DNA of 64,000 bases from Hymenobacter busanensis (GCF_008727865.1 NZ_VTWU01000001.1:744001-808000), one strand, 5' to 3'; shown: positions 41,880-51,379, counted from the first letter of the stretch. A program made the numbers and translations. The notes: a model not told the origin generated them from the sequence alone.

Positions 41880-42935
41880 CTATTCGGCCGTGAAAAACTG
41901 CATCAGCTGGTCGTAGGCTACGTCGGGCAGGGCGGGGAAGTTGGCAATGCGGATGGTGGTTTTGGCCCAGGGGCCGTAGCCGCCGCCCAGCGTGAGGCCC
42001 ACGGCCGCCGCGCGCCGTTTCACCTCCTCGATGCGGGCGGGCTGGCCCTGCAAACCGATAACGGTAGTGGAACGGGTTTCGGGGTTTTGCACCAAGGGCG
42101 TGAACGGGCTGTGTTCCTCGAAAAACTGGTACAGCTTGGCGGCCCGCTCGCGCAGGTGCTGGTCGATGGCCTTGATGGGGGCGCGGTCGAGCAGCACGCG
42201 GCAGAGCAGGTAAATGGCCAGCACGTTGGGTGTGTGCGTGGTTTGGTGGTTGAGCATCTTCTCGTGCATGGCCAGCAGCGAGTTGTAGTGCGCCCGGTCG
42301 TTGATTTCCTTGGCCCGCGCAATGGCCCGCGGCGAGCAGATGAGCAGCCCCAGCCCGGCCGGCATGCCAAAGCACTTTTGCACCGAGGCAAACCACACAT
42401 CGGCCTTGATGTGCTTGAGTTGAATGCCACCGAGCGACGAGGTGACGTCGACGGCCAGCAGGGCACCGGTTTGCTGGCAGCGGTTGTAGATGTTGAGCAC
42501 GGCTCCGTCGCGCAGCTGGGTGGCGGTGCTGGTTTCGTTCTGGGTGATGCATACCACGTCGGCGTCGTCGGGAATCAGCGCGGGGTCGGGCACCTCGTCG
42601 AGGCCGAACTGGTGGCCGGTGCTGGCGGGGTGCACGGCCTGGGCATAGTCGAGCCACTTTTCGCCGAACGAGCCGTTGTGCAGGTGGAAGCTGCGCTGCT
42701 TGGTCAGGCTCTGCGCCAGCACTTCCCAGCACTCGGTGGCCGAAGAGGTAAAGAAGATGAAGTAGTCCTGCGGAATGTTGAGGCGGGCTTTCAGCTCGCC
42801 CACGGTCTGGCGCACCAAGGCCGTAAACCGGTCGCCGCGGTGCGGGGCCGAGAGCCAGCCTTCGTCGTAGGCAGCGGCCAAGTACTGGCGAACGGAGGGA
42901 TAAACCTGTGAAGGACCGGGAATGAAGGTATACAT
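41880..42935 (-). CDS. Class V aminotransferase, phosphoserine-aminotransferase-like
   Basis: 351 residues from MYTFIPGPSQVYPSVRQYL. PLP lysine is Lys187 in FASVQKCFGMPAGLG, with Asp163 in AVDVTSSLGG and the TQNETSTATQ loop that holds the cofactor phosphate. The N-terminal FIPGPSQVYP and HRGDRF match the SerC-like group. It may be a second phosphoserine aminotransferase or a related enzyme; no serA is next to it. A TACCTTTG promoter lies 43 bases upstream. Confidence 0.85.
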   Translation of the reverse strand: MYTFIPGPSQVYPSVRQYLAAAYDEGWLSAPHRGDRFTALVRQTVGELKARLNIPQDYFIFFTSSATECWEVLAQSLTKQRSFHLHNGSFGEKWLDYAQAVHPASTGHQFGLDEVPDPALIPDDADVVCITQNETSTATQLRDGAVLNIYNRCQQTGALLAVDVTSSLGGIQLKHIKADVWFASVQKCFGMPAGLGLLICSPRAIARAKEINDRAHYNSLLAMHEKMLNHQTTHTPNVLAIYLLCRVLLDRAPIKAIDQHLRERAAKLYQFFEEHSPFTPLVQNPETRSTTVIGLQGQPARIEEVKRRAAAVGLTLGGGYGPWAKTTIRIANFPALPDVAYDQLMQFFTAE

Positions 42936-42978
42936 GGGCAGAAAAGTCTGGAGGAAGGGCCGGCCGGGCCAGCCGCGG

Positions 42979-42986
42979 CAAAGGTA
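42979..42986 (-). promoter_or_regulatory. Promoter -7 element TACCTTTG (aminotransferase-marC)
   Basis: Exact match on the minus strand, 43 bases before the ATG at 42935; it rules out longer starts up to 43070. Confidence 0.6.
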
Positions 42987-43040
42987 GACGGCAGATGGGC
43001 TACGATGCTTGCCGATGTGCCGGAAACCAAACGACCAACT

Positions 43041-43080
43041 GCGCCTGTCATTGCGGGCAACGCGCAGCAACGACAGGCGC
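43041..43080. repeat. Palindrome of the TCATTGCGNGCAACGC type
   Basis: GCGCCTGTCATTGC pairs with GCAACGACAGGCGC, 13 of 14 bases matching, around 12 bases. It lies in the gap after aroQ and before the aminotransferase. The sequence resembles short intergenic palindromes with TCATTGCGAG that I have seen in unrelated bacteria. Confidence 0.5.
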
Positions 43081-43103
43081 AGACGACTTGCCAGCAGCTA
43101 ACC

Positions 43104-43550
43104 TCAAACCTTGAACCCCACGCGCTTCGGTTTCAGCGACTGGAAATACTGCAGAGCCAGCCGGTAGCTTTCGAGCTTGAAGCCGGCAATGGAACCCACG
43201 CAGGCGCGGCCGATGAGGCTGACTTTGCGAAAGTCTTCGCGGGCGGCAATGTTGGAGAGGTGCACTTCCACCACCGGCGCGGCAATGGCGGCCACGGCAT
43301 CGGCCAGGGCCACGCTGGTGTGGGTGTAGCCGCCCGCATTCAGCACCACACCGGCGTAGGTGTAGCCCACCTCGTGCAGTTTGTCGATCAGCTCGCCCTC
43401 GTGGTTGCTTTGGAAATATTCCAGCGTGAGGTCGGGGAAGGTTTCGCGCAGCTCGGGCAGAAACTCTTCGAAGGAGCGGGTGCCGTAGAGGGCGGGTTCG
43501 CGGCGGCCGAGCAGGTTCAGGTTCGGACCGTTGAGAATCAGGATTTGCAT
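43104..43550 (-). CDS. aroQ: 3-dehydroquinate dehydratase, type II
   Basis: 148 residues. The active site is complete: Tyr22 in ALYGTRSF, the lid arginine 16-17 in LLGRRE, NAGGYTHTS at 71-79 and His97 in VEVHLSN. It makes 3-dehydroshikimate in the shikimate pathway and forms a dodecamer. It is divergent from the lipoprotein gene at 43622 and is followed by xerD 34 bases further on, an arrangement I associate with Bacteroidota. Confidence 0.96.
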   Translation of the reverse strand: MQILILNGPNLNLLGRREPALYGTRSFEEFLPELRETFPDLTLEYFQSNHEGELIDKLHEVGYTYAGVVLNAGGYTHTSVALADAVAAIAAPVVEVHLSNIAAREDFRKVSLIGRACVGSIAGFKLESYRLALQYFQSLKPKRVGFKV

Positions 43551-43621
43551 GGGGCGAAGATGCGCGGTATCACCTAAAGATGTGACGCGCCGTGGCCAAA
43601 GTGTGGCTAACTTGCACCTTC

Positions 43622-44218
43622 ATGAACCTCCCCTCTGCCCACCCGCTGCGCCGCGCCGCCGCGCTGTCTTTGCTGCTGACGCTGGCTGTGGCCGGTAGCG
43701 GCTGCAAGAAAGTAATCGACGAAATCAAGCCCAAGCTGCCCGAGGCTACCCAGGACGGCAAGCAAACCTACGGCTGTATGCTCGATGGCAAGCTGTGGCT
43801 CCCCGCTTCCGACCACACGCTCCTGCCGCCCCTGGATGCCGACCTGACTTCCGGTGGTTTCACCCTGACTGCCTCCGATGACCACAACGACGCGCCGGGT
43901 TGGGAAGAATTTACGCTGACGTTGAACACGACCACGTTTGCGCCCGGCACCTACACGCTCAACAACGGCTTTGCGGCTAGCTACTGGTCGCGCGGCAACG
44001 ACCTGAGCAACATGGAAAGCTTCATGGCCGGCTCGGGCAACCAAGGCACGCTCACCATCACCAAAGTAGAGCCGCGCACCACCACAACCACCGTGCTGGG
44101 CAACACCGTCACGTCGCGGTTCACAGTGGTGTCGGGCACGTTTGAGTTTACGGCCACCGGCACCGGCGGCAAAACCATCACGGTGAAAGACGGCCGCTTC
44201 GACGTGAAGGCCTATTAG
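43622..44218 (+). CDS. Lipoprotein of unknown function (DUF6252-like)
   Basis: 198 residues from MNLPSAHPLRRAAALSL. The lipobox is VAGSGC (Cys26), so it is membrane-anchored. A beta-rich body starts YGCMLDGKLWLPASD and ends GGKTITVKDGRFDVKAY. The G-x-L-W-x-P opening and the GRFDV close match Bacteroidota DUF6252-type lipoproteins, whose role is unknown. It lies between aroQ and xerD, 36 bases before xerD, and may be cotranscribed with it. Confidence 0.7.
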   Translation: MNLPSAHPLRRAAALSLLLTLAVAGSGCKKVIDEIKPKLPEATQDGKQTYGCMLDGKLWLPASDHTLLPPLDADLTSGGFTLTASDDHNDAPGWEEFTLTLNTTTFAPGTYTLNNGFAASYWSRGNDLSNMESFMAGSGNQGTLTITKVEPRTTTTTVLGNTVTSRFTVVSGTFEFTATGTGGKTITVKDGRFDVKAY

Positions 44219-44254
44219 GGGCGCTGGCCCGCCGCTGCGTAGCTTTGCGGGCGT

Positions 44255-45160
44255 ATGGCGTTGCACTGGCATGTGGTTCTGAAACAGTTTGAAGGCTACC
44301 TGCGGCTCGAAAAGTCGCTGTCGGGGCATTCTATTGAGGCCTACGTGCGCGACGTGGACAAGCTGCGCCAGTTTCTGGAAATCAACAAGCTGCCTGCCGG
44401 GCCGGAAAAAGTCACCACGCGCCTGATTCGCGACTTTCTGGCCTGGCTGGGCGAGTTGGGTTTGTCGGCTGTGTCGCAGGCGCGCACGTTGTCGGGGCTG
44501 CGTGCTTTCTACAAGTTTCTGCTCATCGAAGACCTGGCCGTGCAGGACCCCACCGACACGGTGGAGTCGCCGAAGTTGGGGCGCAAACTGCCCGACACGC
44601 TCAGCTACGAAGAAGTGGAGTCGTTGCTGAGTGCCATCGACATGAGCACGCCCGAAGGCACCCGCAACCGCGCCATGCTGGAGGTGCTGTATTCCTCGGG
44701 CCTGCGCGTGTCGGAACTCATTGGGCTGCGCCTCTCCAACCTCTACCCCGACGAAGGCTTCGTGCGGGTGCTGGGCAAGGGCTCGAAGGAGCGCCTCGTG
44801 CCCATCGGCCGCGACGCGCTCAAGCACGTGGCCATATACCTGAGCGCCATTCGTTGCCACCTCGACGTGCAGAAAGGCTCCGAGGACATTGTGTTTCTGA
44901 ACCGCCGCGGCGGCGCTTTGTCGCGCGTGATGGTGTTCAACATCATCAAGGACACCGCTGCCAAAGCCGGAGTGCGCAAAACCATCAGCCCGCACACGTT
45001 CCGCCATTCCTTCGCCACGCACCTCATCGAAGGCGGCGCCGACCTGCGCGCCGTGCAGGAAATGCTGGGCCACGAAAGCATCACGACCACCGAAATCTAC
45101 ACCCACCTCGACCGCGACTACCTGCGGCAGGTCATTACGGCGTTTCACCCGCGCAGCTAA
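44255..45160 (+). CDS. xerD: Site-specific tyrosine recombinase XerD
   Basis: 301 residues. The core-binding domain (1-95) is followed by the catalytic domain with every active residue: Arg151 (SSGLRVSEL), Lys175 (GKGSKERLVP), His247-Arg250 (HTFRHSF), His273 (LGHESI) and Tyr282 (TEIYTH). With XerC-like partners it resolves chromosome dimers at dif. The FtsK translocase that activates it is 3.2 kb downstream. Nothing suggests an integron or phage integrase. Confidence 0.95.
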   Translation: MALHWHVVLKQFEGYLRLEKSLSGHSIEAYVRDVDKLRQFLEINKLPAGPEKVTTRLIRDFLAWLGELGLSAVSQARTLSGLRAFYKFLLIEDLAVQDPTDTVESPKLGRKLPDTLSYEEVESLLSAIDMSTPEGTRNRAMLEVLYSSGLRVSELIGLRLSNLYPDEGFVRVLGKGSKERLVPIGRDALKHVAIYLSAIRCHLDVQKGSEDIVFLNRRGGALSRVMVFNIIKDTAAKAGVRKTISPHTFRHSFATHLIEGGADLRAVQEMLGHESITTTEIYTHLDRDYLRQVITAFHPRS

Positions 45161-45199
45161 GCGGATTTCCACGCCGGGCTATCAACTTATTGGCGTCGG

Positions 45200-45214
45200 T
45201 ACTATATTTTAGTA
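45200..45214 (+). promoter_or_regulatory. TACTATATTTTAGTA palindrome, possible promoter
   Basis: An A/T-rich 15-base palindrome in the 186-base gap before the secreted protein at 45347. It is close to a TAnnTTTG element, but the final G is missing. Confidence 0.25.
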
Positions 45215-45346
45215 GAGCTATGCTGCGCCGTCCGCAGCTGGCGCCAGGGTAGGTGAGGCAACGCCCGCGCCGCCTGTTTGGTCACGAGGTCGACTCGGGG
45301 AGCGGCTTCGGGGCATGCGCTTCGGTTCCACTTTTTCCTTTCCGCT

Positions 45347-45862
45347 ATGCGTACCGTTCGACTGCTGCTTGTTTTTGTGCTGACCGTGCTCTTGCTGCCC
45401 GCCAGCTACGCCCAGAAATCCAAGGCCAAACCCAAGACCACCACCCTGAAAGCCGGCACGCTGGTGGTGCTCGAAACCGCCAACCCCTTGTCGTCGAAAG
45501 ATGCGCAGGTGGGCCAGAGCGTGTCGTTGCGCGTGAAGTACGACGTGGTGATTGGCGGGCGCACCGTGGTAAAAGCCGGCTCGGCGGGCAGTGCGCAGGT
45601 GGTGAGTGCCGAGCAGCGCAAGGGCATGGGCAAAGAGGGCAGCCTCTCCATTCGGCCCACCGTGGTGCAGGCCGTCGACGGGCAGATGATTCCGCTGACT
45701 GGCACCGGTGTGGGGCAAAGCGGCGACGACGCCAAGGGCGGCGCCATTGCGCTGGCCGTGGTGGTCAGCCCGCTGTTTCTGCTCAAGAAAGGCAAAGACG
45801 CGGTCATTCCGGCCGGCTACGAAATGCAGGCAACCGTGGCCTCGGAAACCATTATCGAATAG
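45347..45862 (+). CDS. Secreted protein of unknown function
   Basis: 171 residues from MRTVRLLLVFVLTVLLL; a signal peptide is cleaved at SYA-QK. The mature protein opens with a basic run (KSKAKPKTTT), then KAGTLVVLETANPLSSKDAQ, VGQSVSLRVKYDVVIGGRTV and KAGSAGSAQVV, a set of strands like the pilotin/FlgA-like domain of surface proteins. A hydrophobic patch (GAIALAVVVSPLFLL) sits near the C-terminus. No partner is visible. Function unknown. Confidence 0.65.
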   Translation: MRTVRLLLVFVLTVLLLPASYAQKSKAKPKTTTLKAGTLVVLETANPLSSKDAQVGQSVSLRVKYDVVIGGRTVVKAGSAGSAQVVSAEQRKGMGKEGSLSIRPTVVQAVDGQMIPLTGTGVGQSGDDAKGGAIALAVVVSPLFLLKKGKDAVIPAGYEMQATVASETIIE

Positions 45863-45896
45863 GCGGCTGCGTTTACCTGCATTCATCAGAAAGTCA

Positions 45897-45927
45897 AAAG
45901 CCCGGTCCTGCAGGCCGGGCTTTTTTA
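45897..45927 (+). terminator. Terminator after the secreted protein
   Basis: AAAAGCCCGG pairs with CCGGGCTTTT around a 9-base loop, then T-run. Confidence 0.85.
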
Positions 45928-45955
45928 TGCGTATCCGAATGCGTTTTAGACTCAA

Positions 45956-46396
45956 TTAAGCCAGTCGGTGCGGGGTTTTTTCGGCCGCGTAGCAGCGGAG
46001 CAGCCAGTCCTGCGCTGCGGTCAGGTCGTCGAAAATCTGCAGCTCGAACTGCGTGCCGAAGGGGCGGCGCGCGGCTACGTCGAGGGAGGCGGCAAAGCCA
46101 TCGGGTGGGGTGACGTGGGCCACGTAGCGCAAGCCCAGCTCCGCGGCTTGCGGCGCCCAAATCTGCTCCAGCCAGGCTGTCGAGTCGAACCAGGGCCCGG
46201 CAATACGGCTGTTGTCGTTGAGCAGGCCGGGGCAGTGGCGTTGGCGCAGCTCCGTGAGGTAGGCCTCGGCGCCCCGCTCGGCGTCGGGCGTGGGCACGTA
46301 GCCCTGCCACGTGGCATAGAGCCACTGGTTGGCCGCATCAAACTGAATGGAGCAGTACAGGTGCTCGTCGTCGTTGTACAGATCGTGCAGGCGCAT
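45956..46396 (-). CDS. Small soluble protein, STAS/SpoIIAA-like
   Basis: 146 residues from MRLHDLYNDDEHLYCSIQFD. Alternating strands and helices (LYATWQGYVPTPDAERGA, GLLNDNSRIAGPW, ELGLRYVAHVTPPDG, FELQIFDDLTAAQDWLLRCY) resemble SpoIIAA/STAS-like proteins common in Hymenobacter and relatives. There is no signal peptide or membrane helix. Function unknown; possible control of a partner protein. Readings that start upstream of 46396 are Gln-rich shadow sequence. Confidence 0.65.
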   Translation of the reverse strand: MRLHDLYNDDEHLYCSIQFDAANQWLYATWQGYVPTPDAERGAEAYLTELRQRHCPGLLNDNSRIAGPWFDSTAWLEQIWAPQAAELGLRYVAHVTPPDGFAASLDVAARRPFGTQFELQIFDDLTAAQDWLLRCYAAEKTPHRLA

Positions 46397-46489
46397 GGCG
46401 GGCAGGCAAGAAGCTAAGGGAAACCAGCGGCATTGTTTATTCGCGGCGGGTGGCAAAAAGGTTGGCGGCGGCCCCGACCTTTGCGGCGC

Positions 46490-48217
46490 ATGTCCGTTTT
46501 CATTTCCATTCTGCGCCGCCCGTGGCTGCTGGCGGGGCTGGCGTTGCTGCTGCTGTGGCTGCCCTGCGTGCTGCGCGGGCCCGACAGCTACGTGCTCATC
46601 GACGATAACCTCGACGCCGAACTGCACGTGCCCTATTTGCTGCACCGCTTCGGGGTGGTATTCGACTACCGCCCCGAAACCGTGGTGCCCGCCATCATGA
46701 ACGGGCTGCCGCGCGTGGCCCTGCGCCCCGGCCTCAACCTGACTGTGGCCCTGTTTGGCCTGCTCGACCCGCTGCCCGCGTACTGGACCAATCAGCTGCT
46801 GGTGCGGCTGGCGGCATTGGCAGGCATGTACTTATTGCTGCGCCGCTACGCTTGGCCCGAACCCGCCAACCGCGGGCTGGCGGCGGCTACCGCGCTGGCC
46901 TGGGCCGCCTTGCCAAACTATACCATCTACGGCGTTTCGGCCTTGGGCACACCCTGGCCGCTGTGGGCCGTGCTGAACCTGCGCGCCGGCCGGGCCCGGT
47001 GGAGCAGCTGGCTGGTGCTGGTGTTGTTTCCACTGTGGTCAAATATGGTGCTGGCCGGGGCATTCATCGGGGCCGGCCTGGGGGTGGGGCTGCTCGTTGA
47101 TGCTTTTCGGTTTCGGCAATTCCGCTGGGAAGCGTGGCTGGGCCTGGCGTTGCTTGTTCTGAGCTATGCGGTGGTGGAGTGGCCCTTGCTGCACTCGGTC
47201 CTGGTGCAGCCCGCATTTGTGCCTCACCGCGTTGCGTTTCGACCAGCCGATTTGTCGCCAGCGGGCTTCGTGGCAGGACTGCGCAGCACGGTGCAGTTTT
47301 TCGCGTTCGGCCAATACCACGCCAGCCGGTTTTTTCGCGGCGTCATTCTGCTGACGGTGGCGCTGGCAACGGCGGAACAGTGGCGGCAAGGCGGGCTGAA
47401 GCGGGCAGGAAAGCAGCTGCGGCCGGTGCTGTGGCTGCTGCTGGGGTTGCTGCTGCTGGCCAGCTTCTGCGGTTTCTATCCGCAACTGCTGGCGCCGGTG
47501 CAGCGCGTCGCGCCGGGCGCTGGGGCATTCAACCTCACGCGGTTTCACTTTCTCTCGCCCATGCTCTGGTTTGCGGTGCTGGTGCTGGCGTTGCAGCAAC
47601 TGTCGTCGGCTAAGATGCGGCTGGGCCTGGTGGGTTTGCAGCTGGTGGTGGGCCTCGTCAGCAACCCCGAGTGGGTCAACAACGCGCGCCTCTGGCTGGG
47701 CCGCCCAGCGGCGCACGAGCCCACCTGGCGGCAGTACGTGGCGCCCGCGTTGTTCCACCGCATCCGGCTGGATCTGGAGCAGCGCACCGGGCAGCCGGCG
47801 GCCGCGTGGCGCGTGGCTTGCTTAGGCTTCGCGCCGGCCGTGGCCCAGCTCAACGACTTCTACACCCTCGATAGCTACCAGAACAACTACCCGCTGCCCT
47901 ACAAGCGCTGGTTTCGGCCGCTGATAGCCGGTGAGCTGGCCAAGAGCCCCGAACTGCGCCGCTACTTCGACAGCTGGGGCAACCGCTGCTACCTGTTCTC
48001 GGCCGAGCTGGGCCGCAACTTCCGCGTGGGCCGCGCGCAGCAGGCCGTGGTGCAGGAGTACCGGTTCGATGCGGCCGCGTTCCGGCAGCTGGGCGGGCGG
48101 TTTGTGTTGTCGGCGGCGCGGCTGGCGCGGCCCGAGCATGCCGGCTTGCACCTGCTGCGGCAGTACGACGATGCATCGGCCTACTGGCGGGTGTATCTTT
48201 ATGAAGCGAAGCCGTAA
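46490..48217 (+). CDS. Multi-pass membrane protein, DUF6044-like (GT-C-like)
   Basis: About 575 residues from MSVFISILRRPWLLAGLA, with 10 or more membrane helices. The first loop has DSYVLIDDNLDAELHVPYLL, with an Asp-Asp pair at 38-39 near the end of the first helix; this is the DUF6044/GT-C type. The C-terminal 150 residues are soluble, with QNNYPLPYKRWFRPLIAGEL. It likely moves a sugar from a lipid donor; the acceptor is not known. It is divergent from the small STAS-like gene. Confidence 0.65.
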   Translation: MSVFISILRRPWLLAGLALLLLWLPCVLRGPDSYVLIDDNLDAELHVPYLLHRFGVVFDYRPETVVPAIMNGLPRVALRPGLNLTVALFGLLDPLPAYWTNQLLVRLAALAGMYLLLRRYAWPEPANRGLAAATALAWAALPNYTIYGVSALGTPWPLWAVLNLRAGRARWSSWLVLVLFPLWSNMVLAGAFIGAGLGVGLLVDAFRFRQFRWEAWLGLALLVLSYAVVEWPLLHSVLVQPAFVPHRVAFRPADLSPAGFVAGLRSTVQFFAFGQYHASRFFRGVILLTVALATAEQWRQGGLKRAGKQLRPVLWLLLGLLLLASFCGFYPQLLAPVQRVAPGAGAFNLTRFHFLSPMLWFAVLVLALQQLSSAKMRLGLVGLQLVVGLVSNPEWVNNARLWLGRPAAHEPTWRQYVAPALFHRIRLDLEQRTGQPAAAWRVACLGFAPAVAQLNDFYTLDSYQNNYPLPYKRWFRPLIAGELAKSPELRRYFDSWGNRCYLFSAELGRNFRVGRAQQAVVQEYRFDAAAFRQLGGRFVLSAARLARPEHAGLHLLRQYDDASAYWRVYLYEAKP

Positions 48218-48307
48218 CGGCGCGGCTGGGGCAGGAGCGAGAATGCGTGAATAAACTTTCCGCGCTGCCTCTGGTCCCGTAGCGCCTGTTCACTCGCCCG
48301 AAACCCC

Positions 48308-48315
48308 TAATTTTG
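48308..48315 (+). promoter_or_regulatory. Promoter -7 element TAATTTTG (ftsK)
   Basis: Exact match 17 bases before the ATG at 48333; it also excludes the upstream TTG at 48321 as the likely start. Confidence 0.6.
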
Positions 48316-48332
48316 GCTCTTTGGCGCGTCAA

Positions 48333-51275
48333 ATGGCAAAAAATACATTCAAACCGGCGAATGGCTCCGTCTCCCGAGCCACCAACGAAGCCCGCCCCGT
48401 GCGCAACCAGCCCAAGGCCGAGGTTGCTCCCGAGCCCGTGCGGGAGAGTCGCCGCAATGCGCCGCCGGCTCCCAAAGCCCCCAAACCGCCGCGGCAGCCG
48501 CTCAAGCTGCCCAATTTCGGCGGCATGTTCAGCTTTCTGCACGACCGGCGGTTTCAGCTGTTCGCAGGCTTCTTCTTCCTACTGACTTCCCTGTTTCTCA
48601 CCATTGCCTTCTTCTCGTTCCTGTTCACCGGCCACGCCGACCAAAGCGTCGTCGAAGGCCTGGGCAACACGCCGGTGAAGGAAGCCGGGCAGGAATCGGG
48701 CAACTGGCTGGGCCTCACCGGCGCCTGGATGGCGCAGCTGCTCATCTACGAAGGCTTCGGCTTGGGCGCGTTTGCGCTGATTCCGGTGGCGTTTGCCCTC
48801 GGCTACAAAATCGTGTTCCGCCGCCTCGACCTCTCTCTGAGCTACGTGCTGGCCTTGTGCCTGTTTGCCATGCTCTGGGTGAGCTTGCTGCTGGGCTACT
48901 TGGTGCTGAGCGTGCAAACGCCCACCGACGACCCGCGCACGGCCCACAGCCTAGACTTTCTGAGCGGGCAGGTGGGCTACGAAGCCGCCTTATGGCTCGA
49001 CAGCCTGCTGGGCTGGGGCACGGTGCTGCTGCTGGCGTTCCTGCTGATTTCCTTCGTGGTGGCCTTTTTCAACGTTACCACCATCAACCTGCCGCGCCGC
49101 ACCAGCCTGGCCGGGTTGGGAGAAGACGACGAGCCGATTCGCCAACCCGATACGTACGACCGCACCGGCCTCGGGGGCGTGAATCACGGCGCCAACCCCA
49201 CGGCCTCGCTCGATGGGGACGCAGAGGAGGACGAGCCGATGGGCATGCAGCTGCGCTACACCGGTCCGGTGGCCGAAGTGGCCCCGCCAGCCCCGGTGAA
49301 ACCCACCGCAACCGAACCCGCTAAACCGCGCCCCAGCGTACCGTTTACGCTCGACGACGACAGCACCGAAACTGACCTCGACCTGCGCCCTGCAGCTTCC
49401 GCGGTATCGGCCGCAGGAGCTGCTTCGCTGGCGTTGGGCGGTGCGTCGGGAGCGGCTACCACGGCTGCCAGCACAGCCCTTACGGGGGCGGTGGCTGCCG
49501 CAGCGGCCGGTCCCAGTTTCTCTATTGAAGCGCCGGTTGCCGAAGCGCCGGCGGCGCGCGTGCCCACGCCGCTGTCGATGGCCGATTTGGCCGATGACGA
49601 CGCGCCGCTGCCCAAGCCGGTAGCCAAAGGCCCGGCCTTCGAAGTCGAAATGCCGGAGCCCGAGCTGGAAATCGAAACCGACACGGACGAGCTGGACCCC
49701 AACGCCGGCGCCGACGTGGCCGCGGTGGTGGAAGAAGACGAGGACGCTATGCCCAGTGTCAACTACGACCCCACGCTGGATTTGCCGCGCTACCAATACC
49801 CCACGCTGGAGCTACTCAACGACTACGGCCAGGCCAAGGCGCAGGTGAGCAAGGAAGAGCTGGAAGCCAACAAAGACCGCATTGTGGAGACGCTGGGCCA
49901 CTACGGCATCAACATCGCCTCCATCAAAGCCACCATCGGACCCACCGTCACGCTCTACGAAATCGTGCCCGACGCCGGGGTGCGCATCTCCAAGATTAAG
50001 AGCCTCGAAGACGACATTGCCCTGAGCCTCGCGGCCCTCGGCATTCGCATCATCGCGCCCATTCCGGGCAAGGGAACCATCGGTATTGAGGTGCCGAACA
50101 CCAAGAAGGAAATGGTGAGCATCCGCTCGGTTTTCGCCACCGAGAAGTTCGCCAAAACCGAAATGAGCTTGCCGATTGCCTTCGGCCGCACCATCACCAA
50201 CGAAGTGTTTGTGGCCGACCTGGCCAAGATGCCGCACTTGCTGATGGCCGGTGCCACCGGTCAAGGTAAGTCAGTGGGCCTGAACGTGATTCTGGCCTCG
50301 CTGCTCTACAAGCGCCATCCGTCGCAGCTCAAGTTTGTGCTCGTCGACCCCAAAAAGGTGGAACTGAGCATCTTCAACAAGATTGAACGGCACTTCCTGG
50401 CCAAGCTGCCCGATACCGAGGAAGCCATCATCACCGACACCAAGAAGGTGGTGAACACGCTCAACTCGCTGTGCATGGAAATGGACCGCCGCTACGACCT
50501 GCTGAAGGACGCCGGCTGCCGCAACCTGAGCGAGTACAACCGCAAGTTCACCGAGCGCCGCCTCAACCCCAAGAAGGGCCACCGCTACATGCCCTTCATT
50601 GTGCTGGTGATTGACGAGCTGGCCGACCTGATGATGACCGCCGGTAAGGAGGTGGAAACGCCCATTGCCCGCCTCGCGCAGCTGGCCCGGGCCATTGGCA
50701 TTCACCTGATTGTGGCCACCCAGCGCCCGTCGGTAAACGTAATTACCGGTATCATCAAGGCCAACTTCCCTTGCCGCATCAGCTTCAAGGTGACGAGCAA
50801 AATCGACTCGCGCACCATCCTCGATACCGGTGGCGCCGACCAGCTCGTCGGACAAGGTGACATGCTGTTCTCGGCGGGTTCCGACCTGATTCGCGTGCAG
50901 TGCGCCTTCATCGACACGCCCGAAGTAGACCGCCTCTGCGACTTTGTGGGCGAGCAGCAAGGCTACTCCGATGCCTACATGCTGCCGGAAGTGGTGGGCG
51001 AAAGCGGCAGCGGCAACGGTGGCGGCGACGATTTCGACCCCACCGACCGCGACTCCATGTTTGAGGAAGCCGCCCGCGTGATTGTGTTGCACCAGCAGGG
51101 CAGCACCTCGCTTATTCAGCGCAAACTCAAGCTCGGCTACAACCGCGCCGGACGATTAATCGACCAATTGGAACACGCAGGCATCGTTGGACCGTTTGAA
51201 GGCAGCAAGGCGCGCGAAGTTTTAATTCCGGACGAATACGCTTTGGAACAGTTGTTGAATAACCTGCCGAAGTAG
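48333..51275 (+). CDS. ftsK: DNA translocase FtsK/SpoIIIE
   Basis: 980 residues. Four membrane helices (about 65-240) anchor it at the septum; a long acidic Ala/Pro/Glu linker (about 270-470) leads to the alpha-beta motor, with Walker A GATGQGKSVGLN at 640-651 and VIDELADLMM as Walker B, then RLAQLARAIGIHLIVATQRP. The C-terminal winged helix (gamma) has LGYNRAGRLIDQLEHAGIVG. It pumps the terminus DNA at division and turns on XerCD. lolA follows, as it does in Escherichia coli. Confidence 0.97.
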   Translation: MAKNTFKPANGSVSRATNEARPVRNQPKAEVAPEPVRESRRNAPPAPKAPKPPRQPLKLPNFGGMFSFLHDRRFQLFAGFFFLLTSLFLTIAFFSFLFTGHADQSVVEGLGNTPVKEAGQESGNWLGLTGAWMAQLLIYEGFGLGAFALIPVAFALGYKIVFRRLDLSLSYVLALCLFAMLWVSLLLGYLVLSVQTPTDDPRTAHSLDFLSGQVGYEAALWLDSLLGWGTVLLLAFLLISFVVAFFNVTTINLPRRTSLAGLGEDDEPIRQPDTYDRTGLGGVNHGANPTASLDGDAEEDEPMGMQLRYTGPVAEVAPPAPVKPTATEPAKPRPSVPFTLDDDSTETDLDLRPAASAVSAAGAASLALGGASGAATTAASTALTGAVAAAAAGPSFSIEAPVAEAPAARVPTPLSMADLADDDAPLPKPVAKGPAFEVEMPEPELEIETDTDELDPNAGADVAAVVEEDEDAMPSVNYDPTLDLPRYQYPTLELLNDYGQAKAQVSKEELEANKDRIVETLGHYGINIASIKATIGPTVTLYEIVPDAGVRISKIKSLEDDIALSLAALGIRIIAPIPGKGTIGIEVPNTKKEMVSIRSVFATEKFAKTEMSLPIAFGRTITNEVFVADLAKMPHLLMAGATGQGKSVGLNVILASLLYKRHPSQLKFVLVDPKKVELSIFNKIERHFLAKLPDTEEAIITDTKKVVNTLNSLCMEMDRRYDLLKDAGCRNLSEYNRKFTERRLNPKKGHRYMPFIVLVIDELADLMMTAGKEVETPIARLAQLARAIGIHLIVATQRPSVNVITGIIKANFPCRISFKVTSKIDSRTILDTGGADQLVGQGDMLFSAGSDLIRVQCAFIDTPEVDRLCDFVGEQQGYSDAYMLPEVVGESGSGNGGGDDFDPTDRDSMFEEAARVIVLHQQGSTSLIQRKLKLGYNRAGRLIDQLEHAGIVGPFEGSKAREVLIPDEYALEQLLNNLPK

Positions 51276-51379
51276 TTCTCAGTATGGGATACTGCCAGCA
51301 GGTGCAACGGCTGCTTTAAACCACTTCCGGCTTCTGCCGTCCATTCCGCGCTCTGGCCCCCGTCCACTCTTTTCTCTCC

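Noticed and set aside
41857-42981. Upstream extension of the MarC frame to a 568-codon open frame
   Set aside because: It lies across the aminotransferase gene in another frame. The ATG at 41856 begins a complete MarC protein.
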